Part shown: one piece after another, positions 1 through 9,918 of the stretch | How positions within the stretch are numbered: the stretch's first letter is position 1 | Layout of the letters: every line of letters begins with the position of its first letter | From: Alitta virens | Taxonomy: Eukaryota; Annelida; Polychaeta; Phyllodocida; Nereididae | DNA length: 64,000 nt | NCBI GenBank assembly: GCA_932294295.1 | Contig: OW028575.1 | Coordinates: forward strand, 13,272,058-13,336,057 | Reading direction: 5' to 3' | Notes under the pieces: generated by a model | Seen by the model: the letters and a program-made list of their open reading frames with translations, nothing else | What the model was told of the DNA's origin: nothing | The model's database searches: none | Position numbers and translations under genes: made by a program

Positions 1-134
1 TTGTTGAAGAGATGGATGTTTATTGTATATATATACATATTTGTGATATATTCGATTTCTTACATTTACCAAGGTATATATTTTTTTCAGTGGTGGCTTT
101 CTAGAGTCTACCATATTTTATGAAACTAACTGTA
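1..134. mobile_element. MITE right half in chitinase copy 1 intron 4 (cut by window edge)
   Basis: Matches 12229-12362 and ends with the same terminal repeat and TA at 133-134. Confidence 0.62.
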
Positions 135-199
135 AGTAGTTATGACTATAGTCTAGGTGACTTAAGGTCATCGTTTGCTGATTGTACAGTTGTGCTCAC

Positions 200-2232
200 C
201 GACTGATATGATCGATTTCATAACCAGCATCAATGGTTGGTTTTCCAGCTCCAACAGCGGCAGTCAACAGAAGTCTTCCGTTTCCGGATTGTGCAGCTTC
301 AGCCTCAAAAGCTGCTCTCAGTTCCTGAATTTAACAAAAAGAATTAGTTCACCAGCATTTGCAATGGAGACTTTTTGTTTTCAGGAAACAGCTTTTTAAA
401 AGGATGCCATATGAAACTCATATTTGGCAGTTATGCTATTGGAATCTTGTTATATATAATCTTATTAATAATTCAAAAAGAAAGCTTAGTCTTCTAACAT
501 TAAAGCTGAATGTAAAGACAGCCATAATTTTCAGACAGTTATATTAGCAAACTCAAACTTTCCCACCGATGATTAATACACTGTGTTAGAACTTAACTTG
601 ATGGTTAAGGAATTTGTTCTCTGGGTTTTTGATAGAAATGCGTCATGAATTTTATATTGCTGATTAATGTAGCTTGTGAAGCAATCTAATATGAAATAAA
701 TACCCCACCCATTTTTTATGTTTTGCATTTGGTAAAACACCAACCTGCACAAGAAGGGTGAATCTCTGTTGGTCTTCTGGGGGACTTCCTCGGCTGCCTG
801 GGTACTCATAGTCAAGATCAAGACCATCAAAGTTTCTCTCTCTCAAGAAAGTGATTGAAGTGTCCACGAATTCCTTTCTGTTTGCTGCTGTCGACAACAT
901 GGCTGTCATCTTCGCTGTTCCAAAGTTCCATCCACCAACAGCAATCAGTGTTTTCAAAGATGGGTTGATTTGCTTGAGGTTGTTGAATCGTTCAAACCTG
1001 GAGAAGACTCAGCATTATACAGAAACTGGTGCACATACCAAACTTTATAAGCAATTTAGCCATTTCTGTCAGTATCGTTGTCTTTCTTCAGAAAATCTTG
1101 TATTTAGACATTTCCTTATTCCTAGAACATGGTGCAATTTTTTAAACTTTGAAGAAAGACCCAGTTTCTAAATAAAGTTCTGAGAATAAACCAAAGGTCG
1201 CAGGGTAACATCAAAATCTAAAGCCATAATATTTTTTGTGTGTGGTAAAAGTATGTTATCCTCATAGTCGTAAGACTGATATTTTTTTAGAAGTGTGTGT
1301 TTCTAGTGGACATATTGGTCCTTTTTTTGTGGAGTCCTGTATTGTCTATCACTGCTTGTTTTATGTTTCCACATACTCACATTCCAACCATCCAAGGCTC
1401 ACTTTCGTCATTCCATTCATAGGCCTTCAGTCTGTTTCCGCTCATTGTAGCAAAGGCATAGATCAGGTGGGAACAGAGGTTGACATCAATGTCCTCAGGG
1501 AAATATTTAGCTCCCTCTGGACGATACTGGGACCAGTTGGTGTAGTAACACACTCTGAGGTAGGCTGAAAACAATAGAATGCATTGCAGTGGCTGATGAA
1601 CGTTTAAAATCACCATGCAGTTCATGAAACCATTTCTTTTAACGACATTTTACACTGCCCTGAAAAATTTAATACCGCTTTAACTGTCTAACTGGTATGT
1701 TTTTTCTGAGACCTAATTTCCAAAAAGAAAAGGTTCTTTCCATGCTAGAAGTTGTCTTATACTTGTCATATACCACCCCCACTTTGACCAAGTTGCTGTC
1801 GATATTCCTAGTTATTTCAGTTGCACTGTTATTGCATGTCATGATAGTGCTTTTTTTTTTTGATCGAATACATTCCTTAACCTAATATCCATAAAGAAAA
1901 GGTTTTCATGTCTTGCTTGCTATTAATTTTATTTTCTTAACAATATCTTATTTTCATTTTTGCAAAAATTGACTATCATTGTAATATAAAACTGTCTTTT
2001 ATACTAAGTGTTCTGTGTATTGCACTTAATATCAACTGGCCATTCATGATTTTTTGATTTTTTCTATTTCTTTGGTCATAGAAAATTCACATAGAAAAGA
2101 TTATTGCTGTGTTAAAAGTTTAAAAGGCTTACTTATCATATATATATACATATATGTACAACTTTTATATAACTCACCCAATGCATGCCCAGACAGGGTG
2201 ATCAGCAACAGTGCTGTGGCTAGAAACTTCAT
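200..2232 (-). CDS. Chitinase (GH18) copy 1, 5' part only, cut by window edge
   Basis: This is the amino-terminal part of a secreted GH18 chitinase, which hydrolyses beta-1,4 links in chitin. Coding exons read on the minus strand are 2232-2178 (start codon and signal peptide), 1564-1381, 997-745 and 324-200. All have GT-AG borders and phases that join without a break. Exon 2 carries the CYYTNW strand and exon 3 the GGWNFGT segment and the DGLDLDYE catalytic motif (acid Glu at residue 144). Exon 4 ends in a split Arg codon, so the remaining six exons must lie left of position 1. Translations of all four exons match copy 2, 12228 bp away, and I noticed no base difference from 1 to about 2411. 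Very sure of the family; the gene is incomplete only because the window ends. Confidence 0.93.
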
Positions 2233-2540
2233 TTTGCCTGAAAATATTGAAAAATTATAAAACCTTGCTTAAGCTATATAACCTTGTATCAAAGTATCCA
2301 ATTCTGACTGGCGTGACGGTTTGCAGAAAACTCTCTTTTCAAATATTTAAATTGTTTTTTAATGCAAACCTGAAAAGGTGGCAGTCATGCATCTTACCAC
2401 AGACTTAACGAATGTCCTCCTGACCCGACTATAACTACCCCTTTGTGAAATTTGTAATTATATGCAGTTTAATTTGTATATGTCTGATCGAATAAAATGC
2501 ACAGTCTGTTGCGCTAGTTGTCGCGCTGCCTGTCAATTAG

Positions 2541-2600
2541 ACTCACCTTTGCTGCAACTAAGTCGTTGTGGCTAAACAGTAATGGCACTAGCCTTATATA
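2541..2600 (-). promoter_or_regulatory. TATA box and non-coding first exon with splice donor, chitinase copy 1
   Basis: On the minus strand a TATATAAGG box (2600-2592) is followed about 30 nt later by a likely transcription start near 2569. A strong GTGAGT donor lies at 2546-2541. A matching TTTTCAG acceptor sits at 2238-2240, five bases before the ATG at 2232. This predicts a short untranslated first exon (about 2569-2547) and a 5'-UTR intron of about 300 bp. The same layout is kept in all three copies. The start site is inferred from TATA spacing, not seen. Confidence 0.7.
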
Positions 2601-2639
2601 GGTTGTAGTACGCAGTTTTATCCATGATTCATGTCCAAT

Positions 2640-4980
2640 AAATATTTCTGGTCTCACCTGTTAATTCTCTTTGTTATCAGGGATATGAGAAGGTTAGTCA
2701 TTTATATTTGACAAGCAATACACATGATAGGCTTCACAGAGTCAGACGGTTAAAGTGTGAAAATGAGTTGGTTTTTTTAATAAAGAACCGTTTAGACGGT
2801 TTTATCATGTAGAATTTACAACACCATTAAAGCAATAATTTACTAAAACAATAGGCTTTCTGGTGATTAATTTAATATGCTGCTGTTTCAAAACCTTCCA
2901 CAATAGCCTTTGTGTTGAAAACAGACGTAAGTCATAATTTCATAGAATTATTTTAACATGCCTATTCAAATCAAAAATGGATGAATGCATTTTAGAACAG
3001 TATATATACAGTAAATATTTTTGAATAATTGCATTTTTGGTGTTCAATACCACCCCATTTTAGTCTATTGATTCAACTAGTGCACAGCTCCTTTGACTCT
3101 CCCCTAATTCTCACTACACCCGGAAGGCCCTCGCATAAGAAAAGCAGAAAATAAATACTCAGTACCTTGTATCCATTGCTACAAGGCAAGTGGATGATGT
3201 TAGCGATGGGGATAATCTAAGATATTACAAAGATTCTGACAATTATCTCATTATTATATCTGCCTCTGTAGGAGTTGACTCAGGCAGCGTCAAGCTACAA
3301 GTATTCAGTCTTTGGCAGTCCTTAAATGTCTAACCAAGCCATAAGCACAGATTTAAATAGGGATTTTTCGTTGACACACATAAAAGATTGCATCTCACAC
3401 AGTAAGGCCTAGATTTGTATCCGTGTTTATTACACCAACATGGTTATTCAGGTAAATATTACCTATGATCTTTTTCACACCTATGATCACCTTATCTCAA
3501 GACCTTGTAGCTGCTTTGTAAGTATGTCTGAATATCTCAGTCGATAGACGTTTTTTGCAGTACTACATTTGAATAAAAGACAACCTCATATAATTAAAAG
3601 CTCACAGGTTGGGACCCAAATCTATTCTTAATGTTGCACTTTCATGACACAAATAATACGATATCCTCAGTTACCTCACTATATATTAAGAACATCAGAA
3701 TTTTGAATCTTGAATGGTTTTAATGGTGAAGGTCTACAATGCTTGAATGAAGAAAATTTTACAATTGCGGCTTTTTCTTTTTTCTTTTGGAAATAACCTC
3801 ATCAATTATGGATGAACTTTACTTGCCATGTTAATTGACCATGCCGAACGGCAGTGTTACATCAGATAACATGACCTTGCAATGTGATTAAACTGACCTG
3901 GGTAGTTGACCGAAGCTGATTTAATACAATTTCTTTTAATTCTCTTTAATATTGCTTACCTTACCAGTTTGAATTTCGAATTCATAAAATAATGCTGCCC
4001 ACCGCCCAAATGCTGGTTAGTTGTGAAAACTCTCAGACTGCCTATTGGGCTACATAAAATACTCCATACAAGAATATAGAAGGGTTGCTATCCATAACAG
4101 GATCCTGCATAATACATTAATAACAGAGGACCAGAGGACCTGCCCCTAATTGAGGGGCAATTGTGCAACAAAATGCATGAATATACAAATTCATCAGTTT
4201 TCATGCAAATTTATTTGCATTACATGATATATATAATTTGGTTATTCTTAGCAGGAAAGCACTAAAAAATATACACTGGGTGTGATATTAGGTGGACATA
4301 AATCGTATGAGTAATACACTTGAATTTTAATTCTATCAGATGTATAGTTGTTTTAATGCCAATTGAAGTGTGCCTTAATATTTAGTAGAGAAGCCACAGC
4401 AAGCCGTGAATATAGGTTATATCATTCTACTTGCCAGAATCTTTACTTTCATCTAAGCATAATTTGATTGTGTCAGTATTTGTGGGTTTTATAAAAAGAT
4501 AGTGTAAAAGACACATTCTTAAATCAGTGATATACATTTTTTGGCTTTTACATGGGAATAAAATAAATACATTGAATTGTATAAATAACTAAGCGAGTTC
4601 CTTTTAATGAGCATGAGATTCGGCTGTTAGGGCCACTGCCTGCCCCCAGCCAGCTCGATACTGATTTTACATGAAAAGAACTTTTATCACCCTGGTGCTT
4701 AATTGCTTAATAAGAGGATTTAGAAGTCAAAATCTGCGAAACCCTGTGAAATCTGAATAAGTAAAGGCTTTTATTAGAACATGCTCATGTTGCAAATTCC
4801 GAGTGTTCCCTCCTGGTCTATTTCTCCAAGATGTTAGCAAGTGACCTATGACTGCTTGCATGTTTACCCCATGGGTGGGGTCATTAACTTGCCGCTGACC
4901 AAATCACCAATGGATATATTTAGTTTTTCATTTTTGTACTTCACTCCTGTTTTTGTTATTTTTACTGAAAGCTCTGGAGC
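2640..4980. other. Intergenic sequence upstream of chitinase copy 1, no gene seen
   Basis: AT-rich, with no open reading frame of substance on either strand. Its counterparts are 14870-16300 in unit 2 and 26090-27592 in unit 3. The three versions align over their length with scattered substitutions. A TTTTTTCTTT run at about 3774-3787 is shorter in the other two units. Confidence 0.6.
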
Positions 4981-5066
4981 GATGTTGTCTTGTATATGAT
5001 CCATATAAACAGAAAATATAATGGAAACGTATTAGTCAAAAGTGCGTGGGTTGTCAAATGCTCATA
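4079..5066. other. 988-bp segment present in unit 1, absent from unit 2
   Basis: Unit 1 reads from agaatata into gaagggttgc and reaches cattacttt only 988 bp later. Unit 2 (about 16299) joins agaatata directly to cattacttt, with a 3-bp ATA overlap at the junction. Unit 3 (27541-27592) has the unit 1 version of the left side, so the segment is ancestral and was deleted from unit 2. The segment contains the 3' part of a decayed LINE and otherwise no gene. Confidence 0.85.
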
Positions 5067-5746
5067 CATTACTTTGTGTATGTTGCTAGAGTTACTGATT
5101 ATATGGCTCAAATATTTGCATGAATTAACTATTTCTAATCTCTCATTCTCAATAATGAAATCATGATTATCTTGGACTGTACTGTGATATAGTTGAGGTA
5201 GATATAATGATGAGACAACACAGTGTGTAGCTTGGCAGAGAGAGGGTGGCTTTTAATCCAATGTTATGTATATCATATAATTCAAGTGTATGGTTCAGCT
5301 ACAGCTGATAAACTGAGTAACAAACTCAAGTCCAAAGGTATTTCTTGGAAAACAATTGACAGGCGTCTTTTCCTTATTGGTTAGTACCCCTTGACTGAGC
5401 ACACATGGCATTCTTCTATTGGCCTGTGCTCTGGGGTGGACAATAGTCACAACCCTTAACATTACAGTTAAGTTTCCTTTAAGTAATACTTAATACATTT
5501 AACATAACTTCCTTGTAAAGGTTTGAGCTAGGTTATAGATTTTAACTATAGCCTAGACTTTACATTTATAATCAAATACAATTTGATTAGATACTTATAA
5601 ATACATGACAGTACGTTTGCCAGATTTACGTTAATCATCAGATGTCACTTTCTACAATAAGCTTCAAGATCTTTTAATAGAGTCTGCATTGCATCAGCAC
5701 TTTCCAAAATTAGGACAAGGTCATCAGCAAATAGTAGATGAGTGTC
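4985..5746 (-). mobile_element. Decayed non-LTR retrotransposon (LINE) reverse transcriptase fragment, unit 1
   Basis: Minus-strand translation of 5746-5640 gives a palm-domain stretch with LLFADDLVLI followed by a YCRK segment, the usual order around the catalytic FADD box of LINE reverse transcriptases. A later stretch (about 5170-4985) reads as the following connection region, including an IENERLEIV segment and a CKYL box. Stops and an interruption at about 5240-5620 show it is dead. Its 5' side is cut by the MITE that begins at about 5746. Confidence 0.6.
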
Positions 5747-6316
5747 CACGTACGTCAAAAATGGGCTATACATAGCTATACATGCTCACTTGTGGCTCTG
5801 TTAATCATGTATAAATTCTTTCCACAAGCGTACGTAATACATCTACATGTAGGGACTGATGGATCGGTCTACGTACATAAGGCAGTCATAGATTGCTCAC
5901 CGGATGTCCATCAAACGCTCGCCGAATGGTAGGCACCCGGCCAACATCTGGCAGGCATCCGGACATCCGTCAAACGCTCGCCGAACGGCAGGCATCGGGC
6001 AGGCATCGGGCAGGCATCAGGAAGGCATTCGGCAGGCATCCGGAAGGCATCCGCATTCTACGAGGGGACGCCAGTGGATGGCGAGTATATATGGATGGAC
6101 CCCCAAGCAAGTTACATAACTAATATAAATCATTTACTCGTTATAAAGTTTTTCGCCCTCTCCACGTATGGTCGTGAGTGGTCAAGCGCGACCAGGAGTG
6201 ATCTAGTGATCTACGAATTAGCGAGTGAATCACGTATGGCCAAAAATGACCATGAGCAAAAAGAATTTTCATACGTGATCATACGTAGCTCTTATACGTA
6301 ATAGTTGAATGCCCCT
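5746..6316. mobile_element. PIF/Harbinger-like MITE with internal 12-bp minisatellite, unit 1
   Basis: The right end reads inward as AGGGGCATTCAACTATTACG and continues into CTACGTATGATCACGTATG. This matches the terminal repeats of the foldback element at 29071-30473. The base triplet after the end is TAA, a TWA site as used by PIF/Harbinger transposases. The outer 40 or so bases of the left end are missing. The middle (about 5905-6060) is a run of variants of GGCAGGCATCCG, unusually GC-rich for this window. No transposase is encoded. Short reading frames across the minisatellite are by-products of the repeat. Confidence 0.7.
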
Positions 6317-8039
6317 TAAGCTAAGAGTTGATGTGCAATTTATAAAAGTTATTTATGTGCCACGGCTTTTATTTTACATATGCCCTCAGATATTTATCAG
6401 ATATTTATCTGCCTAGAAATGATCAGTTCATGGCCTATATTTTTAATTTTTTACAGGTTCATTGGCCATGTTGAAAATCGATCTTGGGCAACATAGTCCG
6501 GGGGCATATGTCATTTTGTCTTCTTTTAAATGAAGGAGCTGGTGTTATACATCATTAGAATCCTTGGAATGCGGAGATTAAGAAAATATTTGGAGCAATT
6601 TTTTCTGACATGGTTTGGGGGTTGCCATGGCAAAATTTTTAATAAAAATATGTTTCATATATATTATTTTTATGCCTCTCTGAGTTCCAGTAAATACAAA
6701 CCAAGCATCAAGTTCTGAAGTATTAAGGATGACCCTACATGTTGTAAATCATTTCTGATCAGCCATTCCACTGGTTGCGATGAAAACCAAAATCATGTCT
6801 CATTATGATTTTTTTAAATTTCCCAATTTTACTTTTCTTATTATGTTAAAAGTGCGAAAATCTAAATTGTCTGTCATGGTTCAGGAGGCCAACATTATGG
6901 ACTTTCCAATGATAACTTATTGCAAGACATTCAGGGTTATATTTAGAATAAAATTGGTCACTATAGAAACCTAACCGCCTATAGTTTTCCATCATAATAC
7001 CAATTTTAAGGAGATTGTCTTATATTATTGGTGTAATGTTGTCAAATTTAATTATTGTTTAACTAATGTTTTAGCAATTCTGAGAATACAGATATAAATA
7101 TTCTGGAACATGGTTATCATGGCTACAAGTTATGTTTACATGCATAGCAACAGGTTCTATTTAGATATTGATAAATGGTGGAAAATGTCATTTTGATGAT
7201 AATTATAGGGACTTTACTCAGGAAATGTATTGCTACAGCATCACATATCTATGCAAATTAGGGCATGAGCATATTACCAAATAAGGAAATATTTTTTATT
7301 ACATTGGATTAACACAGGTGATATACAATAATAACACCATTAACTGACTGCATTATCTCTGAATTCAATTCAATTTTTTGGATGGCTCAGTTTAACTTAT
7401 ACATCACTGTGTCACACTTTTCAATGTAAATGCCATTGTAACATAGAATTACTGTTGTGCTCAGAACCAATTACTCATCAGTTTAGAGAATACAAGTTAC
7501 ATTTGTTTGAAATTGTGAATGATTTAGATGATCGAGGCGGAGCTATGTTTTTCTCTACAATTGTACAAGACTATCCCTAAATAAATTTTTTTTAGGGCAA
7601 AAAAGTCATTTGCATACTTTGCTATATAAGGAATTGTGATAAATGAAATTGCTGTTACCATACTAATTACAACTTATTTGGAATTACAAACATTGTATTC
7701 CATTTTCCCATTGCTTGCCTATGAATCTAATATCCAAAAAAGTGTATAATAATGTATAAAGGGGCATTTCTAATATGAGCATTCTTAATGGCTTATGAGT
7801 TGCTATGACAACCTATAATGCACATATTTGCCACTTGTTGGAGGCTTTGCGCATACTTTGCATGTAAAAGACATGTTTTCAGATTATATAATTAATTTTT
7901 CCAAAGTTCAACATACATTGCTTAAGGTGCATGTATTCACCAGGAGAAATCAAAATTATTTACTTCTGACATGGTGTTTGGAAAGGCACATAATCATTGT
8001 GCAAAAGTACTACCACTTGAGGAAACTGTGGGTCTCATT

Positions 8040-8352
8040 GTTATCATTAAAGCTGAAATGATAACAATGATTGTTTTTCATCTGCTGAGCGGATAATTCT
8101 TTTGCAGCTTTACCAAATTTTGTCTTTATTTCATAAACTTTGCTGACAAGTCGCAGCCATAGTGCACAATAGCTTGCCAAAGCAATGTAAGCATAGACAC
8201 TGAGTACAAGGTATCTCCAATATAATGTCTCATCACTCGATATCCAGCTGGAATGTAGCTTATGAAGAGGGGCCGGCCAGGGATTTAACCTGCTACCTTC
8301 ACCAGAGCTGGCCAATATGGAACTGCGTTAACCATTAGACCACCCAGCCGAC
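8040..8352 (-). mobile_element. tRNA-derived SINE, unit 1
   Basis: The minus strand begins with a tRNA-like head. An A box (TGGTCTAATGGTTAACGC) lies around 8345-8325 and a B box (GGTTAAATCCC) at 8290-8280. About 240 bp of non-tRNA body follow. These internal RNA polymerase III boxes, joined to an unrelated body, define a SINE. The reading frame across it is incidental. Confidence 0.68.
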
Positions 8353-8807
8353 TCTGCGCTACTTCCATGGATTGCATACTAGTCTGTCTGGGTGTTAGCA
8401 AGTGCATCTTTTTGTATGATCTGAATAAATTGGGTCTTTGCTGCATGCTGGGGAATGATACCATGTTTGTTCCATGATCTGGATTCTTTCTCGTGCATCA
8501 TCATGACACATGGTTACATCTTTGTTCGGACCTCTTGGCATATAAAGCCCACCCATTGCAATAATTCGTTAAATTACAGTTTAAGAACCAGTTTCCTCAA
8601 GTGGTACATGACCATCAAAAGATATACATCAGAGAGAATAAGCCTTGGTTGTTAAATTAGGGCTGTTCACAGTCTAGCTGGTTCACTAAAAAAATGTTTT
8701 CTTAATTCCCGGCCATTGTTTGTAAATTGCCATTGTTTGTAAATTGTAAAAATTTTGGTGAAAATTTAATATTTCTCAGTTGGATCTTGGATACTGTTTG
8801 AGCATGT

Positions 8808-8830
8808 CATGTGACCTCTTAGGTCACATG
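8808..8830. repeat. Perfect 10-bp inverted repeat with 3-base spacer (TGACCT-CTT-AGGTCA)
   Basis: Arms CATGTGACCT and AGGTCACATG flank the spacer CTT. The core is two consensus AGGTCA nuclear-receptor half-sites in everted arrangement. A second copy is at 20018-20040 in unit 2. Function as a binding site is only a possibility. Confidence 0.5.
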
Positions 8831-9830
8831 ATCATCAAAATATATACTTCAGAGATAATATGCCAGGTCAGTTGAACTAAGCAAGTCTATGGTGTAGGTC
8901 ATTAAAAAATGGTTTTAATGATACCACAATGAGTGTAGTGAAATTTAGACATGGTATCCAATTTCACCCTCATGACTTAATAAAAAAAAAAGGCACCAAA
9001 GATATTTGCAATCTACAGGTCTCAAGGAATCAAATTATGTATGATGCAACCACCTTCATCAAAAAATGTCAAAACCATGTTTGGCTAAACATGCCCCCGG
9101 ACTAATAAGTACTTCCGTCTATGGCTTGTTGCTCATGAACCATATTGGTAATCATGGAGGGTTTGCCTATGTTTTTAATGTATCACAGGTTCCTTGGTCA
9201 TGTTGATAGATCTTGGGCAATAAGTAGTTCAGTCTATGGCTTGTTGCCAAGAAGGATTTACACAGATCTATAAATCCATCTGTTTTCTCTAATTAGCTAC
9301 ATTTGGTGAGTACTTCCAGGTAGCTTGATTCAGGTAGACTCAGACTCTTTTTATTTACAATAAAAAGAGAGATTGGTACAGCTGAACCGAGAGAATTAAA
9401 TGTAGTCAGATCACATATAGGATTCAAAAAGATTGATTCTCTCTATTGGTATGATGGTGTAAGTACATGTTCTTGGAGTTTGTGTTTCTCTACCTACTGG
9501 GCAATCATATTCAATGATATGTCTAGCTAGCTTTGTCAATACCTGAATGTGTAAGGAATCATAAAAAAGTAGTCATTGATGTCATTGCGTCAATCAAACA
9601 AGTTGATGCGTTCAATAATTGAGCCATTGATAGACATTTCAAGCAGATGAACGACAGGTGCAGTGATTCTGTTAAGGTTTTTGTGATTCACCCCACACTG
9701 TCTACATGAATGATCAAAATATTTCTGCATGTCAGTCCAGTTGCCAGGATTTGATTCATGGTAAGTGATGTTCAGGCAGCATTTTTAGATGATATTGAAA
9801 AAGAAGTCAGCTAATTGCATGCAATTGATA

Positions 9831-9836
9831 TTTATT
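9831..9836 (-). terminator. Polyadenylation signal AATAAA of chitinase copy 2
   Basis: Canonical AATAAA read on the minus strand, 83 nt after the stop codon at 9919. It is the first perfect hexamer in a sensible position for 3'-end formation, and it is conserved at the same distance behind copy 3. Confidence 0.6.
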
Positions 9837-9918
9837 AGTCCAATCATAAAACTTCAGATGACCAGCATCCAATGAATTATATCTAATGAATAAACTTGAA
9901 GTCAATTATAAGGTCTGT

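Larger units (their letters stand above)
6317..9830. other. Intergenic block of unit 1 between MITE and chitinase copy 2, no gene seen
   Basis: Apart from the SINE and the inverted repeat listed separately, no coding region is supported. A short motif near 6455-6510 (ending in gggggcatatg) recurs in variant form near 9190-9220 and, partly, near 9090, so an old dispersed or duplicated element is present. The matching unit 2 block is 17529-21040. Confidence 0.5.

Noticed and set aside
664..957. Single long reading frame in the chitinase gene as a stand-alone 97-codon gene
   Set aside because: It is exon 3 read through its splice donor into the intron; the true exon ends at 745.
1236..1568. Plus-strand 110-codon frame opposite chitinase exon 2, repeated in copies 2 and 3
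   Set aside because: It is the antisense shadow of exon 2 and starts at a non-ATG codon; repetition follows from the duplication.
5893..6123. Overlapping frames across the GGCAGGCATCCG repeat as small arginine-rich proteins
   Set aside because: A 12-bp repeat keeps all frames open automatically, and the sequence lies in a MITE.
8010..8315. Minus-strand 101-codon frame with a hydrophobic stretch
   Set aside because: It lies in a tRNA-headed SINE body; no independent support.
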